From Megamerina dolium (taxonomy: Eukaryota; Arthropoda; Insecta; Diptera; Megamerinidae), in NCBI GenBank assembly GCA_963854835.1, contig OY978526.1, forward strand, positions 28,137,073-28,201,072: 64,000 nucleotides of DNA, given 5' to 3'. Each line of letters opens with the position of its first letter. The first letter of the stretch is position 1. Below are positions 45,170 to 58,254 of this stretch, piece after piece. Position numbers and translations under genes: made by a program. The notes under the pieces were generated by a model. That model made no database searches. It was given only the letters and a program-made list of their open reading frames with translations, and had not been told where the DNA came from.

Positions 45170-45970
45170 TACGTAACTTTTGTATGTGAGCTATATTAAA
45201 TAGTGGGCATGCCGCGCCCTTGTTATGGAAAATTCTTTTTGCCAAAGATATCAAATCTACGTACCAAATCTGATTGCTCTAACTTGAAAATTAAGCAAGT
45301 TAGGGTGGTTTAAAATTTCAAAAGAATCCTTCACTTTGTATGGAAGCTATATTAAATAATTGATGTGGCTTATTTATTTTTTTTTTAAGTTTATTACTCA
45401 GTATAATATTAATTTACCAACGAAATGTGGTTACCCTAGTTGGATAATTAAGTAAGCTACTGCCGTTTCAAGTTTTAAGAAACTTCCATGACTTTGTATG
45501 GGAGCTATATTAAATAATGGGCGTGGCATGCATATTTCTTGCAAACATTATTTTCCTCTTCAAATTTAATCTACGCATTAAATATGGTTATTCTAGATGA
45601 AAGCTTAGATAAGTTATTGCTTTTTAAAGTTGTAAATACATCTGTGACTTTGTAGGGAAGCTATATTTAATATTACTCACTCTAATAAGAACCTATGTAG
45701 CAAATATGATTGTCGTAGTTAGAAAATTTGGTGAGTTAGTGTGGTTTAAAGTTTTATGAAATTCCATGTCTTTGTATGGGAGCTATATTACATAGTGAGC
45801 CTGTGGCACTCATTTTTTGCAAAAATTATTTTACTCCAAATAATTCTGCTGCATATCAAATATGATTGCCCTATAGGAAGATTAGTAAAATTAGGGCAAT
45901 TTAAATTTTCCAAAAATTCGGTGACCTTGTATGGAAGCTACATTAAATAATGGGACTGGTGCCCTCATTT
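45170..45970. repeat. Diverged tandem array, ~150-bp unit (family T3)
   Basis: Six units are marked by TTTGTATGGGAGCTATATTA-like words at about 45176, 45331, 45490, 45641, 45766 and 45922, followed by ATAATGGGCGTGGC-like words and then ATATGATTGCC / ATATGGTTA-like words. Spacing is about 125-159 bp, mostly near 155. No coding potential. Confidence 0.8.
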
Positions 45971-47979
45971 CTTGTGAAATTGTTACCCACTACAATAATA
46001 ATTTACAACACAAATATTGTTGCTTCAGATAGAATATTTATTAATTTGTGATTTGTTCTAATATCAACAAAAACCAGAGGGCAGCCTTTTTGCTTGCTAT
46101 ACTTGGGCGTAGTAGTTGATCGATCGTACTAATAAGCTCAGAATTTGTTTAATATACATAATTTTCTACTCCTCTGGAGCTTCTATACCTTCAAGTCATT
46201 ACATATAATTGACAGCAAAATGAACGTGCCCTTGGACTTGTGTGCTGGCTATATAATAAATATGAATGTCTCACTTCTATTTATTAACGTCAGAAAATGG
46301 ATTGAAGCCACCGAAATAAAATGAAAAATCAAAAATAGAAGAACATCAAGATATTCATGAACAATGTGAATACGATGATGATAATGATAATAATAATAAT
46401 TAATTAAATAAAAATTCAGAGCAAATGAACGAAAAAGTAGCAAGCAGCCAGACCACCATTAAATACAATACAAATAATTTAAAAATAAGTAAACAGGATA
46501 GAAGAAGAAAAAGCTTTAAATGTATTTACATATGTACGTGTGAACAATAAAAGGATCAAATTAAAACTTTTAATCAAATGTATTGTATTGTAGAGAAATA
46601 TATATTAGTACGAGTACATTTGATATATGATCATATGAAAAATGAGCATTGTAATGCAATATAAATAATATTTTTGGTATAAAGACATTGGATTTCAACA
46701 ATAACAACAACAACAAATAGATCATCAAAAAAAAAATATATAATATACATGTATTCCTAATCGAATCTAATAGTATATAGTAATAATAATGATAATTTGT
46801 GATTATTATAAATTTAATGAAAATTGTTAAAATATAATGTTTTCTTCTCAATTGCAATAGTTTCTCATTAGTCATAATTATATGTATCCGTATTTCAATT
46901 AATATGCAAGCATTTCCGTTTTAAAGTGAATTTTGTGTTTCTCAATTTTTTTTTTTTTTTTTTGTTTTTTCTACATTTAAATCGTGTTTTAACTCCATTT
47001 ACTTTTTAATTATCTACAAATGATCATGTTGCAATTTATATAGTATTTATTTATGTTTTTATATTTCATATCGATAAAGTAAGTATATGTTGTTTTGGAA
47101 TTTATTATCTGTCATACATATGTATTTTGTTTATTTTATATTTTTTTTTTATATTTCTTTGTATTCACTTTGTATTAAAATTTTGTGCAAACAAATTAAA
47201 TAAATATATTCCAATTGTATCTGTATTATGTATTAAGAAATAAATAAAAATTATATAAATTTCAATATTCATGAATTTTGTTTTTCTATTTGAAATAAAA
47301 CACTATGCAAATCATATTTATTCAGAATACAAAAAAAAAAAAAACAGTGTACCTTATTTAACGACTGACAGTAAGTAAGTATAAATGACTAAAATGTGTT
47401 AATAGTACGAGTAAATGATTGATTGTGCAACTAGCGCTTCAGCCGTTCAAAAGATATTAAACAAAAATTTGTGAAAATAGGATTTAATAAAAATAAAAAA
47501 TATAAAAATAACAAATTATTTAATCATGCTTGATGGGTAAATAAATAACAATTATACTTAAATTGAAATATCTATTATAGTGGATCAGTCGTAGACCAGC
47601 ATACTAATATCCATGATATAAATTTTGAGTTATATTTTTATACAGACAATTATTTTAAGAAATCGTTGCTTCAATTATTACGAGTGACTAGAAATTATTA
47701 TTTGCCGATGCTTCTAAAAGTTGTACTGTAATGAGAAATGTTCCATTGTGTGTGTAGAGGCCTGCTACCCCTAAGGAACTAGCATCTTTAAAGCTCCAAA
47801 AGAATATGCTGATTAGTGCAGCACCGAAAACAATTCTTCAATTTGTACCCGGTGGATAGTAAGAAACTTTATAAAAGCTCTCTCAACTCCCATTTTTATC
47901 TGTTGATCTATCTTTAAGAAATAATATTTTTATTACGCATGGTCTTCAGAGTGTCGTCTTCGTTCTTTCAAAGAACATT

Positions 47980-48600
47980 TAATCGCTATGAAGAATGGAA
48001 TAATATAATTCCGTTTGAACCCCACAAAAGTGGTAATACATCCGCTTTGGCGGCTACTGCAAGGGTTCTGGGGGTTGCAATATGCGCGTAAATTTTTAAC
48101 ATACAAAAAAGATCATATCCAGAAGGAAGGTGGAGAGGTAGAAGATACTCTATGCGTACACCCCTTCGGACAATCGTCTTTACGGTATGGAAATCGCGGC
48201 TATTATTTCGTCCATGACTTCATGCGTTTTAGTCTTTATATGTTTAAGAATATTATTATTTGCATAATAAGGTCTTACGTAACCCCGCAAAATATGTCCA
48301 AAGGCGTCAAATCGGTTGAAAATTGCTAAATCAATCCGCATACTGACAAGGCCGATATTTTACAAGATCCCAAAGCAACCTCTAAAAATTACTGTCTAGT
48401 ATAACGCCCAAAAGGGTTAGGATATATAAAGAAATATGAACGTTGTTGTCAAAGAGATTAAATTTCCTTAAGATGCACACGCACAAAAAAATGTCAGTTT
48501 TATATCTAGCTCTAAGGCACTTCCCCACTGTGCGAGATGGCATGATAGGTCCATATTTTTTCAAGAATGATAATATGAGGCCCCGTCTTAGGTACCACAA
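47980..48600 (-). mobile_element. Tc1/IS630-like remnant, rearranged
   Basis: The minus strand from about 48320 to 48200 reads FSTDLTPLDIFCGVT, then a stop and DLIMQIII, the third catalytic box and the following helix of this transposase type. About 200 bp away, the + strand at 48537-48580 reads GMIGPYFFKNDN, which belongs before that box in the same protein family. The two parts are in opposite orientation, so the remnant is inverted or is two separate copies. Confidence 0.6.
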
Positions 48601-48681
48601 ACGTATGTTAAACAGCTTTTTTACCCGCAATTTAAAATATCTGTGAGTTTTCATCTCTCCAAACATTATAAAAAAAATAAA

Positions 48682-48957
48682 TATGTGGCATTTAAAACCC
48701 CGAAGGGCTCATTGGCCGAGCTTCTTTTCCATTACTGTTGTGCGTGTTAAATTTTTGGACAGTATTAGAAGGCACCTACTTATTTTAGCCGGTTCCGAAC
48801 GGCAGAACCCTTGTGACATTACTTTTTCTGAGCTTTGTCACAGAGTTCTTTTAGAAGCTTTTTCATGGTAAGTTGTTACTGTCAGAAGAATTGTCAATTG
48901 CTTGCCGACAGGTGGGTACCGTTCGAAAGAAAAATCTTTTCGATATTAAATTTGTTA
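48682..48957 (-). mobile_element. tRNA-derived SINE, truncated copy
   Basis: The body matches the 17572 and 23045 copies, from ATATGTGGCATTTAAA through TGCTTGCCGACAGGTGGG and CTTTTCGATATTAAATT. It stops where the tRNA-like head should begin, so it is 5'-truncated. Orientation minus. Confidence 0.85.
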
Positions 48958-50579
48958 TGCATCCAAACATTATAGCTTTGCTACGCATTTTATGGTCAGC
49001 ACACTTCAATTCTTGCGTAGCTTCAACTAGGGTGGACATCCAAATGCTACGTACACCACACTTTCATTAATTGTGGCAATGGTTTTGGAACTGAGTGCTT
49101 TGCGATTGTTCACACGTCTTGCAATATTAGTGAAAAACCAAGCACTATAGATTGCAATGGTAAACTGATAGATTATTGAATTTAAAATAGCCACCCAGGA
49201 TGTTCAGGAATGGTCTATAAACTTGATGGCGTCATATTAGATGATTAGATTAGTAATGTATATCCATTCTACCGGCTAAATGATTTTATACTTGTATTGG
49301 AAAATATTTTGTGTACTTCCCATTCATTGTTAGGCTCATTAATTAGTATAATTAATTTCAGTACACCCTATACTCATACGGTGTATATAAAAAAAAAATT
49401 TGTAATTACCGAAAAGTATGCATTACTTATTTATTCTCTGCATGCATTTGCGAAAATCAACAAAGCGAAATTTTCAATGCATACCCTCTAGATGCTGTTA
49501 TAAAGACTCATCCACTTTCCTTCGATTTCTGTGTGCCTGGTATTCGGTAGACATAAGTCAGGTAACACTGCCAATTAGCAAATTGTGTCGTTTGTTTGTT
49601 GTGTTTTCATTGTCGTTTGTATGATAACATATTGCAGAAACAAATGATGGAGCGAATCATTGAAAAAACGGTAATTGCACAGATAAGCACACTTTCTCGG
49701 GGGTAATCCAAACCAGTCTCAAAATTTGAAAAATCCTATGTAAAATTGCATTTAGGAAGTTCTTGTCTTTGGAGATCCATATTAAAAATATCCGAGGACT
49801 ATTTTCTTGAAATATTTTAACCCTCTAGTTATTTTACAAATCTTATTTATTCATCTTATCTTGTTTTTCACTAATAATCGAGTCTATATTTGGCTCTATA
49901 TCATTTTATAGAGCCACTTTTTTACATTTTTACAAAAAGTTGCACACTTGTCTTGCACCGTGCAGAATTCAAGTTATCCAGCTATGTTCAGGGTAGAGTT
50001 GCTGTTTTGTTACAGTATTTAAGATTTTGCATAATTTTTAATTTAAATTCTTAGTGGACAGATAGTTTACATTTGGGAGGTGACGCCCAAGAAAATTTAA
50101 ATTAAATATATATGTGCGAAATATCGACGAGTGAAATTCGGTTTTTGCTTGAGTTATGCGCACTTCATATGCTCTTGTGTAGTTCAATTTTGATAGCGCA
50201 AATTTATTTACAGCTTTAGTGCTTCCGAGAGTTTCGTACATATTTTTAAGCCTTTAACGTATTTTTGACTCCCCTGACCTCTGAGAATAGATTAACCACT
50301 TACCTAGCAGTCGCTGGCTCTTTGACTGCTATAGTAACCGAAAAGATCCCCACTTTAAGGATAGGCTTTTTATGTCATGAGAAAACAAAATGTATAAAAT
50401 ATATTTTTAAATATAATGAGCATCTGGACTTTTTGACTTTGACATAAAATCGATAACAGTGATTTTGTTACGTTCAGAATTAGCGTCCTACCAAATTAAA
50501 AACCATGGGATTTCCAAACTGAGGTGCTGTTGAAAGTATGAGATGTAAGAAAAATTTATTATATCTCAACTTGATACCC

Positions 50580-50935
50580 AGCCTTAATATTTGTTGGAAT
50601 TACCGTCTCTCTATCTCCACCCCTACCCTTTAAGAAGACTCCCACACAAAATAGAGAAAACAAAAATATTTTTCAAAAATAATCGACTTGAGTGGGAAAC
50701 TATATAACCCTGCCCCAATGAGTTTTCCTCCTTAACATTTCTTCCCAACATACTTGCCACCACCACTTCCACCCTTTAAGAGGATTGCGATACAAGTTTA
50801 TTGAAAGAAAAACACTAAAAAATCGACAGGATTTTTTAGTGTTTTTCCCAGGAATCGCCTCTAGAGCCATTTAACCGAAACTCCATTCTTTTCAATATTT
50901 CTTATCAACAGACTTACCCCCTACAAGCACTTCTT
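50580..50935. repeat. Diverged tandem array (family T1)
   Basis: Three units, with ACCCTTTAAGAAGACTCC (about 50625), CACCCTTTAAGAGGATTGC (about 50770) and a CTTACCCCCTACAAGC unit (about 50915). The second is followed by AATCGCCTCTAGAG. Spacing is about 150-160 bp. It matches the arrays in the 24.6-38.3 kb intron. Confidence 0.65.
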
Positions 50936-52053
50936 AGGTGGGTTAAATAAAAATAAGACGGGCTCAAAAACAGTAAGAAATGTAATCTAAGCTTTATTAT
51001 TTTTTCCTTGATCCAACACGTTTAAAAATTTTACCTGCCTTAATATACGATGATTAAATTGACTGCCTAAAAGTATGCTAAAACTTTATATATTTACATA
51101 AAATATTCTTAGTTTGTTTTCATAGTTAAGATATTTCTGATAGTAGCAGGAGATATTATTAGCAATTTTGAAGCCCTACAAAAAAATGCTCTCTTTTTTG
51201 GGATCGCGAATAAGGTCCGCTATGGATTAAAATCAAAAATCAAAATTTCAAATCTGATTTATGGCACAGGCATAGAATATACTACTTAGTCATTGATATT
51301 AAGACTATTGACCCTACATTTAGTAATCAATGAAATATCATCAAAATAAAATGAATTCATTGATATTGGCCCACATAATGCATAGAAAAGTTTGTACAAT
51401 CTCTTCAAGCTCATGCATTTTCGAATCTACAAAGTCTCCATGCATTTTATTTAATTCATCAACATTCCTTTAACCTTTCAAAAATATATAATAATATTCT
51501 GACTGCCCAGTACTGTTTGAAATATTGCATTAAAAATGCATTGAATGCATTTAGTCGTGCAAAACGTGATGATAGACATCCAAAGTTACTGTCTAAATAT
51601 TGTTTGATGTATATATTCTTCATTATTATCATTATCATCATTATCAACTTATAATTGGAATCTTTTACTTATTAGAAGGATTTTACTTGAAGTACAAGTA
51701 TGCTGATTGTTGAACATTTACATATTTCTGCTCGGCTGCAACAACAATAATAATTTGATGAATCATATGCATCATTTATAAATGCCATCTTGTACTGCTA
51801 CAATGTAGTGGTAGTAGTAGTAGTAGTAGTATGTATGTAGACGATACTAGTGATGATGATTGTCCATTGACTATTGCCCTATGTCTGCCAGTAAATTGAG
51901 TCAATGGCATCATTGTAAATGAATGAATGAATGAATGATTGTCAGATATTCTTCGTTTCATGATGTTTCATGTTAAATTTTCATAAATACGTAACGAGTC
52001 AATGCTACAAGTTATCTTTTCTTACTTGGACATTACATATAAAGCAGTATAGT

Positions 52054-52060
<7 letters not shown>

Positions 52061-52089
<29 letters not shown>
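52061..52089. repeat. (GA)n microsatellite
   Basis: An uninterrupted GA run of 29 bp. Confidence 0.95.
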
Positions 52090-52090
<1 letters not shown>

Positions 52091-53206
52091 CAGAGTCTAG
52101 GGGTGCATGAGAGGTGATAATTAATTCATAACTCTTGACTTAACTTCACTACAACTGTCACAACAAGACACAACATCAACAATAAACACATGTTGCATGA
52201 TTATCTCTCTTGCAGGGATACCCAAATATCATTGCAAGACTGAGTGAGGGAGCTTGCAGGAACGATGGCTGGAGTGGTATATGAATGATATGCTTTCATT
52301 CATCCAACAAACAATATTAGCTAAAGCCAAGACTTATCTAAGATAAGATGAAATTGAATGTATATTTTGTAATCTTATTATGATGGAATGTAACTATATT
52401 TCTATACGTATGGTAGCTTACGTCATACAATATATAGTAGTATATATTGAATGAGCACACTGTGTTGTTGCATGTAAAATTGTATTGTAGTACTCTTCAT
52501 GTTATCGTCCAGATGACATTCACCTTAATATTTTAATTAATTCATTGACTTGTTGTTGTTGTTGTATGCATGCCAAAACAGATGTTGCAACATTTTTGTT
52601 GCTGTAATTATTTTGAATGATGAGAACAAGAAGTTGGACATTTGGGAATGACTAGTCGAATATTTATTATTGTATTTTTTATAGATATTATATTAAATAT
52701 TGTAAAATAAAAAGGAATGTTTCACTTTATAAAGAAAATAAATCTCGTTTTTTCATGCGCTACATTAAGGCGGATTAAAATGCTTAGGAGCACAGACCAA
52801 AGAGAATATTTTTCTCAAATAAAAAAAAAAACGTTAAAAATATGTAGATGGTGATGTGTGATGAGAGAACATGCTGAATATCCACTTAAGATTTTAAATT
52901 TCATAAATACGTCGATTTATCACCACTTCTTAACATAGAACTTCAGTAAATTAATTCTAACTCGTAACATTTAGATTTATAAGTATATTCTTATTAATTA
53001 CCGATCAATCGGTTAGATTATCGAAGAAATATCTTCCCAGAGACCTATATTTTTTGCTTTCAAAAAATGAGAATCCAAAAGGAACTATTGTGTTTCTTTT
53101 ACTTTAAACTATCAAAATTTTTAGAATGACTTTAGGTGAAACACTCCATTTCTTTGAGTAAGTTTCTGTACACGAAAGTTCCTTATAGACTTAAGCCATT
53201 TCGTCT

Positions 53207-53275
53207 AGCAATTTCGATGCGTTCGCTCCACTTCTTCGCGTAGGCTCCTATACCATAAATAATCCCCCTACTGTA
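53207..53275. repeat. Left copy of a ~67-bp direct repeat flanking a SINE
   Basis: It begins AGCAATTTCGATGC and ends CTACTGTA. It matches 53511-53576 across its whole length with scattered mismatches (shared GCTCCACTTCTT, TCCTATAC, ACTGTA). Confidence 0.75.
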
Positions 53276-53510
53276 GGTTAGGTTAGGTTATGTGGCTGCC
53301 CTCTCTCTGAAAGGACACACTTAGGCCAGAAAGCACCATTGTGATACCATCGAGCTTCTCTTCCAATACTGTTGTGCATATTAAACTTGAACAGCATTAG
53401 ACGGGACCTATTTCTAAACCTAGTTCCAAATGGCGGAACCCTTGTGACATCACTTTAACTTAGTTTTGTCACAGAGCTCTTTTAAGAAGCATTTTTGGCA
53501 AATTGTTACT
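53274..53510 (-). mobile_element. tRNA-derived SINE copy with TTAGG-type tail
   Basis: Minus-oriented body (CTCTTCCAATACTGTTGTGC, GGACCTATTTCTAAACC and TTGTGACATCACTTTAACTT words), truncated at the head end. Its 3' end, at the left, is TAGGTTAGGTTAGGTTA at 53274-53290, a short (TTAGG)n tail, then TGTGGCTGCC as in the 40165 copy. Confidence 0.85.
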
Positions 53511-53576
53511 AGCACTTTGCTAGTTTGCTCCACTTCTTAGCTTAGATTCCTATACTACAAATAACCCATTTACTGT
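53511..53576. repeat. Right copy of a ~67-bp direct repeat flanking a SINE
   Basis: Begins AGCACTTTGCTAG and ends TTACTGTA; partner of 53207-53275. Confidence 0.75.
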
Positions 53577-53989
53577 AAATACATATAGATCTAACCCGAA
53601 AGCCTAGCAATACCGGAAAGACCGTTGTTTATAAACTATTGAGATCAATAGGACACTCAAAGCCGGTCCAAAACTGCTACATCAATGATTGGGCTAACAG
53701 AAGCCACCGAGCGAACCTTTGTTTTTCTCATTTTCTTAAATGACCCAATGGCTAGTAATCAGCACAAGGTAACTCTTTATACTCTTTAATTAAATTTGAA
53801 TTGATGAGCTCTTATTGTCGACTGAATTTTAGAAAAATTGAGATTCTTTTCAACAATAAAATAAAATAAAAAATAAATAAACTAATTTTTTAGTAGTAAA
53901 ACTTTATTGAAAATATGAAATATTTCGACTTCTTTCGTGTGGTTGCTTCAGCTGGATTAGTGCATCCTCTCAATCGCAATTTTAAAAGA

Positions 53990-54480
53990 TCTCGATTATG
54001 CTTTCTAATTGATGAATGAAAAATTCAGAATAGTCTGAAAGAAGAACAGAAATGTCTGAATACTCCACAAAAACTTTAACTTCCATGCCATTAAAGTATA
54101 AAGGGTTCAGCTCGGATGTGACCAATTTGCAGCGACAATATAGCTGGCAGCATGAATACCAAACCTAGCTCCAAGAATATCGATTTTTTATGAGCTCTGC
54201 AACATGTTGCGCCAACCTGCTGAATCTAAAGATTGTACATGTCAATGTTTTTAATATAAGCTCACAAAAAGTCTACTATAATGGATCTGTAGAGCTCACA
54301 GTTTACCGAAATGGTGATTCGAAAAGTTAAAATTAGCCAGTGAAGCAATCGATCCAAATTGTCACTTATTGCGAATGCATTTACTACTGAAACAATCACG
54401 TGCAGCTTTTATGACCTCCAGATGTGGCAATTTTGTTTGTTAAAATAGCCGCCGAGATGAAAGTGCTCTTTGTAAAAAAA
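53990..54480 (-). mobile_element. Tc1/IS630-like relic
   Basis: Broken minus-strand frames show KEHFHLGGYFNKQNCHIW near 54400-54480 (first catalytic box neighbourhood), IQQVGATCCRAHKKS near 54190-54240 (second box, Asp replaced) and NWSHPS / TLYTLMAWKLKF near 54080-54130 (third box neighbourhood). The order and spacing fit one heavily decayed transposase. Ends are not identified. The open frame at 54595-54939 adjoins it but is not recognised. Confidence 0.5.
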
Positions 54481-55019
54481 ATGTTTTATTGGCCAAATCT
54501 GAGATCCACTGTCAGTTATTTTATGGCGCTTCTATCTGAGAAGCGACAGCGAAGCGAATGGTTGTTTGCCGTTAATTGCTGCGTCAATTGGGTCTTATAA
54601 GAGAATAATTTGAAATCTGCGATCTTTGTGTAAAATTTTCACTAAGCTGGTGCATAAATTGTTGATCTCATCGGTATGTCCCATTCGACTATGGGAGATT
54701 GTTGTTGTCTTGTTAATTAGAAAGCCAGTATCATGACCATTTTGCACAAACTTGATTGTGGTAGGCGCTGTTAGTGCTTCACTTCGATAAAAAATTATTT
54801 TCAATAAATGCAATGTTGTGGGCATTACAGCGCTCACTTGGAAATGTTCTTTAAACACAAAAATGTTAATTTCGTTCCACTCTAAGAGGAAGAATGAATA
54901 TTTCAACCGACAACCTTTTCTAGATGTGCTTAAAATCACCCTTTGAAATTAAATCTACCCTAATGCTAGTATTGTTCCAGTACCTACATGTACTCATTCA
55001 AAGCAGTGATATTAGAAAA

Positions 55020-55330
55020 CTAACGCTGGGCCCCGCTTGATGGGCCCACGGGCAAACAGAAAAAGAACCATGATTTACGGATGTGCACCTTAAATGTACG
55101 ATCCCTTTATAGGGAAAATGTCTCTATCCGGCTAATTAATATACCTGATCAGTAAAAGACTATATCCAGTGGAATCTATAATTCTATAATTGACATGCGA
55201 CTGTGGGTTTATCGTCAGTAAGATTCTGCGCCACAGCCAGTATCACAGTTCACATATGTGAACGAACGACTGGGAGCTCATTTTTACATTATGCGTTCTT
55301 TCCGGATATTTAATTTAAGCCTCAAAACGA
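55020..55330 (+). pseudogene. Possible non-LTR endonuclease fragment
   Basis: The + strand near 55065-55120 reads DLRMCTLNVRSLYREN, like the start of the endonuclease domain of RTE/CR1-type non-LTR elements, in which a WNVRSL block opens the protein. It breaks down within about 200 bp. It is a short relic and the family is uncertain. Confidence 0.45.
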
Positions 55331-57698
55331 TATAAAAAATTTCAAAATTACTTTTTTTATTTCAATGGAAGCTCTTTCAGCCCAATAGTTAGTAGTACAT
55401 TTTTTTGTATCAACAGAATTGACAACTATTTGTTGTCAGATGGTAATTATTAAAGAATATCATATTCTCATTTTGAATCGTGGCTTAATCATACTATACA
55501 GTCTAATGCATAGAACGAACATTCCTATCGAATTAAAAATCATTCCATCAATTGAGTAAAATACATTTTTTTTCTTTTGCTTCCTTCGTTATCTTAAATT
55601 TGCTACGAGTATTATATATCATTTGAGGTCATCAGTCTTATTCGAACACTCACATGAATATCGACTTGGGGTATAACCTACTTTAAGATAGACGTATGGA
55701 GTTACAGTAGTTACTGTAGCATCCTTAATATACGAGTATGGTGGTGGTGACACCTCTGCCGAGTTAGTAGTAAGTACTCGTAACTGAGAAATGCCAAAGT
55801 TAAATTTCAAGAAAAATAAGCGAAAATAATACTTTCTATTCTATCGTATGGCATACACACATAAAATCAGAGAACAAGGAGAAGAAGAAGAAGAAAATGA
55901 TGATGAAGAAGAGGACGTACAAAAAGAGGAATAGATTGCACTAAATATACGCCTAACGCCCACCAATAAATTGTGTCAAACACACAGATTCATACAAAAA
56001 AAAGCAAAACACCAAAAAAATTGTAATCCAAATGAGAATTTGAAATGAAAATTCGTACACGTACATATGAGTTTGGTATTTACCTACACATACGTACATG
56101 TGCTTAAGTAGATACGACTACCGACATATGAAAATATCTATGTACTCATACTATCCCACAGGACCAGCTTCAAATGGAGAAAGTACAAATAAAATCTAGT
56201 GCACCAGACAACGACATGAAAAGAAGAAGAAGAAGAAGCAGAAGAGGAAGAAGATGACAAAAAAAGAAAAACATGCAAAAATTTACTACAAAATAATATT
56301 AAAAAAAAAATAAAATAAAAGAAAATATACATTTGGTGGCTATGAAAAGTGAGGCGGCAGGATGTAAAGAGTTGAGAAAAAAGAAATGGAAAAAAAAAAA
56401 TCCAACGAGGAAGAAGTTAGCGTGTGATTTATGCGCTTTGACAATGATTAATTTCAATTTCTTCTTCTTCTTCTTCGTTTTCTTTTGATTCGATATCATC
56501 CCTGGCCTCTTCAGCTTGCATTGTAGCGAATGTAACGCAACGCAGCGCACATTGGTGAGGCAATTCCAAGTATGTAAAACTTTACGCTTTTCTTACAATT
56601 GCTTAATTTTGCTAGCATAATGTTCTCTTCTTTTCATCCTGCTTTTTTTTTATTTTTGTTGTTGTTGTTGTTGCCTTTCTTTTGCACAACGACAACATTA
56701 GCCTTCCTTCACATCAAATTGTGCAAGTTGTTCAAGTTGATGTGTTGAAGTTTGAAGCCTTGATGCGCTGGTGTGTTGTTATTGTTGTTGTTGTTGTTGT
56801 TGGTTATACTAGCGCATGCAGATATTTACGTAGTAACAATACTATGCTACATATATAGACGCACTTACAATTCTACAGCAAAATGTTACAAAATAAAAGT
56901 CAACTCCCACAGATTGTCTCTGTTGCTTTTGCCGGTGCTACTTTAAGTACTTTTTCTGTGTGGAGGGAAGGGTGGTCTTGGATGTTTATCACATAAAAAA
57001 GGCTCATATAGTACATACTCGTAGAAAAGTGTAGTAATGTAAAAAGTATGGGCGACAACCCAATGATATGAGATCTGATCGACAATGTTGAAGTGTTGAG
57101 TTGAACCGGTATGGAATTCATGGTGGCAATGATGCAAGACGGAAGAAGAAGAAGATGAAGACATGGAAGTGTTAAGTCGGAATTAGTAGGCGTATGCATT
57201 GTGTGGTGTACATGTGTATTTTTTATTTTTATTGCCTTACGTAGCAGACTTTTAGTTGGTTTGTTGTGTGCAAGTGCAGAAGAATAAGGTTAATGAGCCG
57301 AATGAATACTCTAAGATGGTTAGGTTGGGTCCAAATGCATGGAAGAACATTGAGGAATAACAAAAATAGAGGATGTGGAAGAAAAATAATAATGAGAGAA
57401 ATAATCACAATGTGCGCATATTAGACTGGTCCATTATTTTTTTTTTACAGAATTGAATTAAGATCATCCTGAACTAGTAATGACGTGAACGTGTTCCTAT
57501 TATGCTAAATATGATTTATGAAGTTTTCAGGACATTCATTTTATTTAGAAATGATATAAAAAAAAATATATAAATATATTCATAAAACATTTTTGAAGTA
57601 TTTGTCATAGTTATTCGTGCTTTGACCTTCTACGAATCAGATCGCTGATATGATTTTATGGTTTTTATTTACCAAAAAGACACAAAAGTATGTGATTA

Positions 57699-57868
57699 GT
57701 GAGTTTGAAAAGGTGCTCTGTCATCGTAGAGCTATTGACAACTCTGTTGCCAGTACAAAACTTGTCACCGAAGAGAACACATCTAGAGCAGCTCTATGAG
57801 AGAATTCAGTCACACGACAAATGGGTTAATCGAAGTAGGTTTCTTTCAATAATATCGAAAATTTATAG
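57699..57868 (+). CDS. Possible internal exon of a HEAT-type protein (PPP4R4-like?)
   Basis: An open frame with coding-like composition: CSVIVELLTTLLPVQNLS, then a helical stretch ending YERIQSHDKWVNRSRFLSI. From memory, the last part resembles the YWNRLRFLDTC helix of vertebrate PPP4R4, a regulatory subunit of protein phosphatase 4. The exon ends are not fixed: ATAG|GTGCAA (57868) and CGAA|GTAGGT (57835) are possible donors, but neither phase fits the exon at 58255 directly. An exon is missing or the gene is decayed. Identity is weak. Confidence 0.4.
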
Positions 57869-58254
57869 GTGCAACAATATTGCAAGAGATGCTTCTCGTG
57901 TCAACTATTTATAAGCATAATTGTAGTGCAATAATCACTAACGTCCTTTTACACACAAAAAAAAAAAACCAATATGCACCTACATACTTAAATGCTCATC
58001 AACCATAAACTTCATTGATAAGTAACACCCATGAAGACATAAGAAGAAGAAGAAAATCCTCAATATTCGTCACAACTTCTTCCCACACACACACTAATAT
58101 ACATCTTCCACATTTCGATATTGATGGAATGAGAAATAAATTTCCTATAAATAAATCGAGGCAACGGTCAAAAAATAACCTAAAGACTTGTACACTTTCA
58201 GATAACAAATCGTACTAACAGAAAGCATATTTTATTTGTTTCATACACTTGCAG

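Larger units (their letters stand above)
41387..57690. other. Intergenic / 3' region of huntingtin
   Basis: No host coding exon could be supported in this 16-kb stretch. No AATAAA occurs between the stop and the mariner at 41858. The next candidates are 43274-43279 (inside the mariner), 43943-43948 and 44673-44678, so the 3' end of the mRNA is unresolved. Other contents: mariner 41858-43314, tandem units 45.17-45.97 kb, Tc1-type pieces about 48 kb, SINEs at 48.68 and 53.27 kb, tandem units 50.6 kb, a Tc1-like relic at 54 kb and an endonuclease-like fragment near 55.1 kb. The parts 43.3-45.1, 46.0-47.9, 49.0-50.5, 51-53.2 and 55.4-57.6 kb show only AT-rich and simple sequence. Confidence 0.6.

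Noticed and set aside
53274..53290. Interstitial telomere (TTAGG)n
   Set aside because: Only three units, attached to the 3' end of a SINE, and Diptera do not use this telomere repeat; it is the SINE tail.
54595..54939. 114-codon open frame on the minus strand
   Set aside because: I do not recognise the sequence. It adjoins a decayed Tc1-like relic and may be part of a transposon; not supported as a gene.
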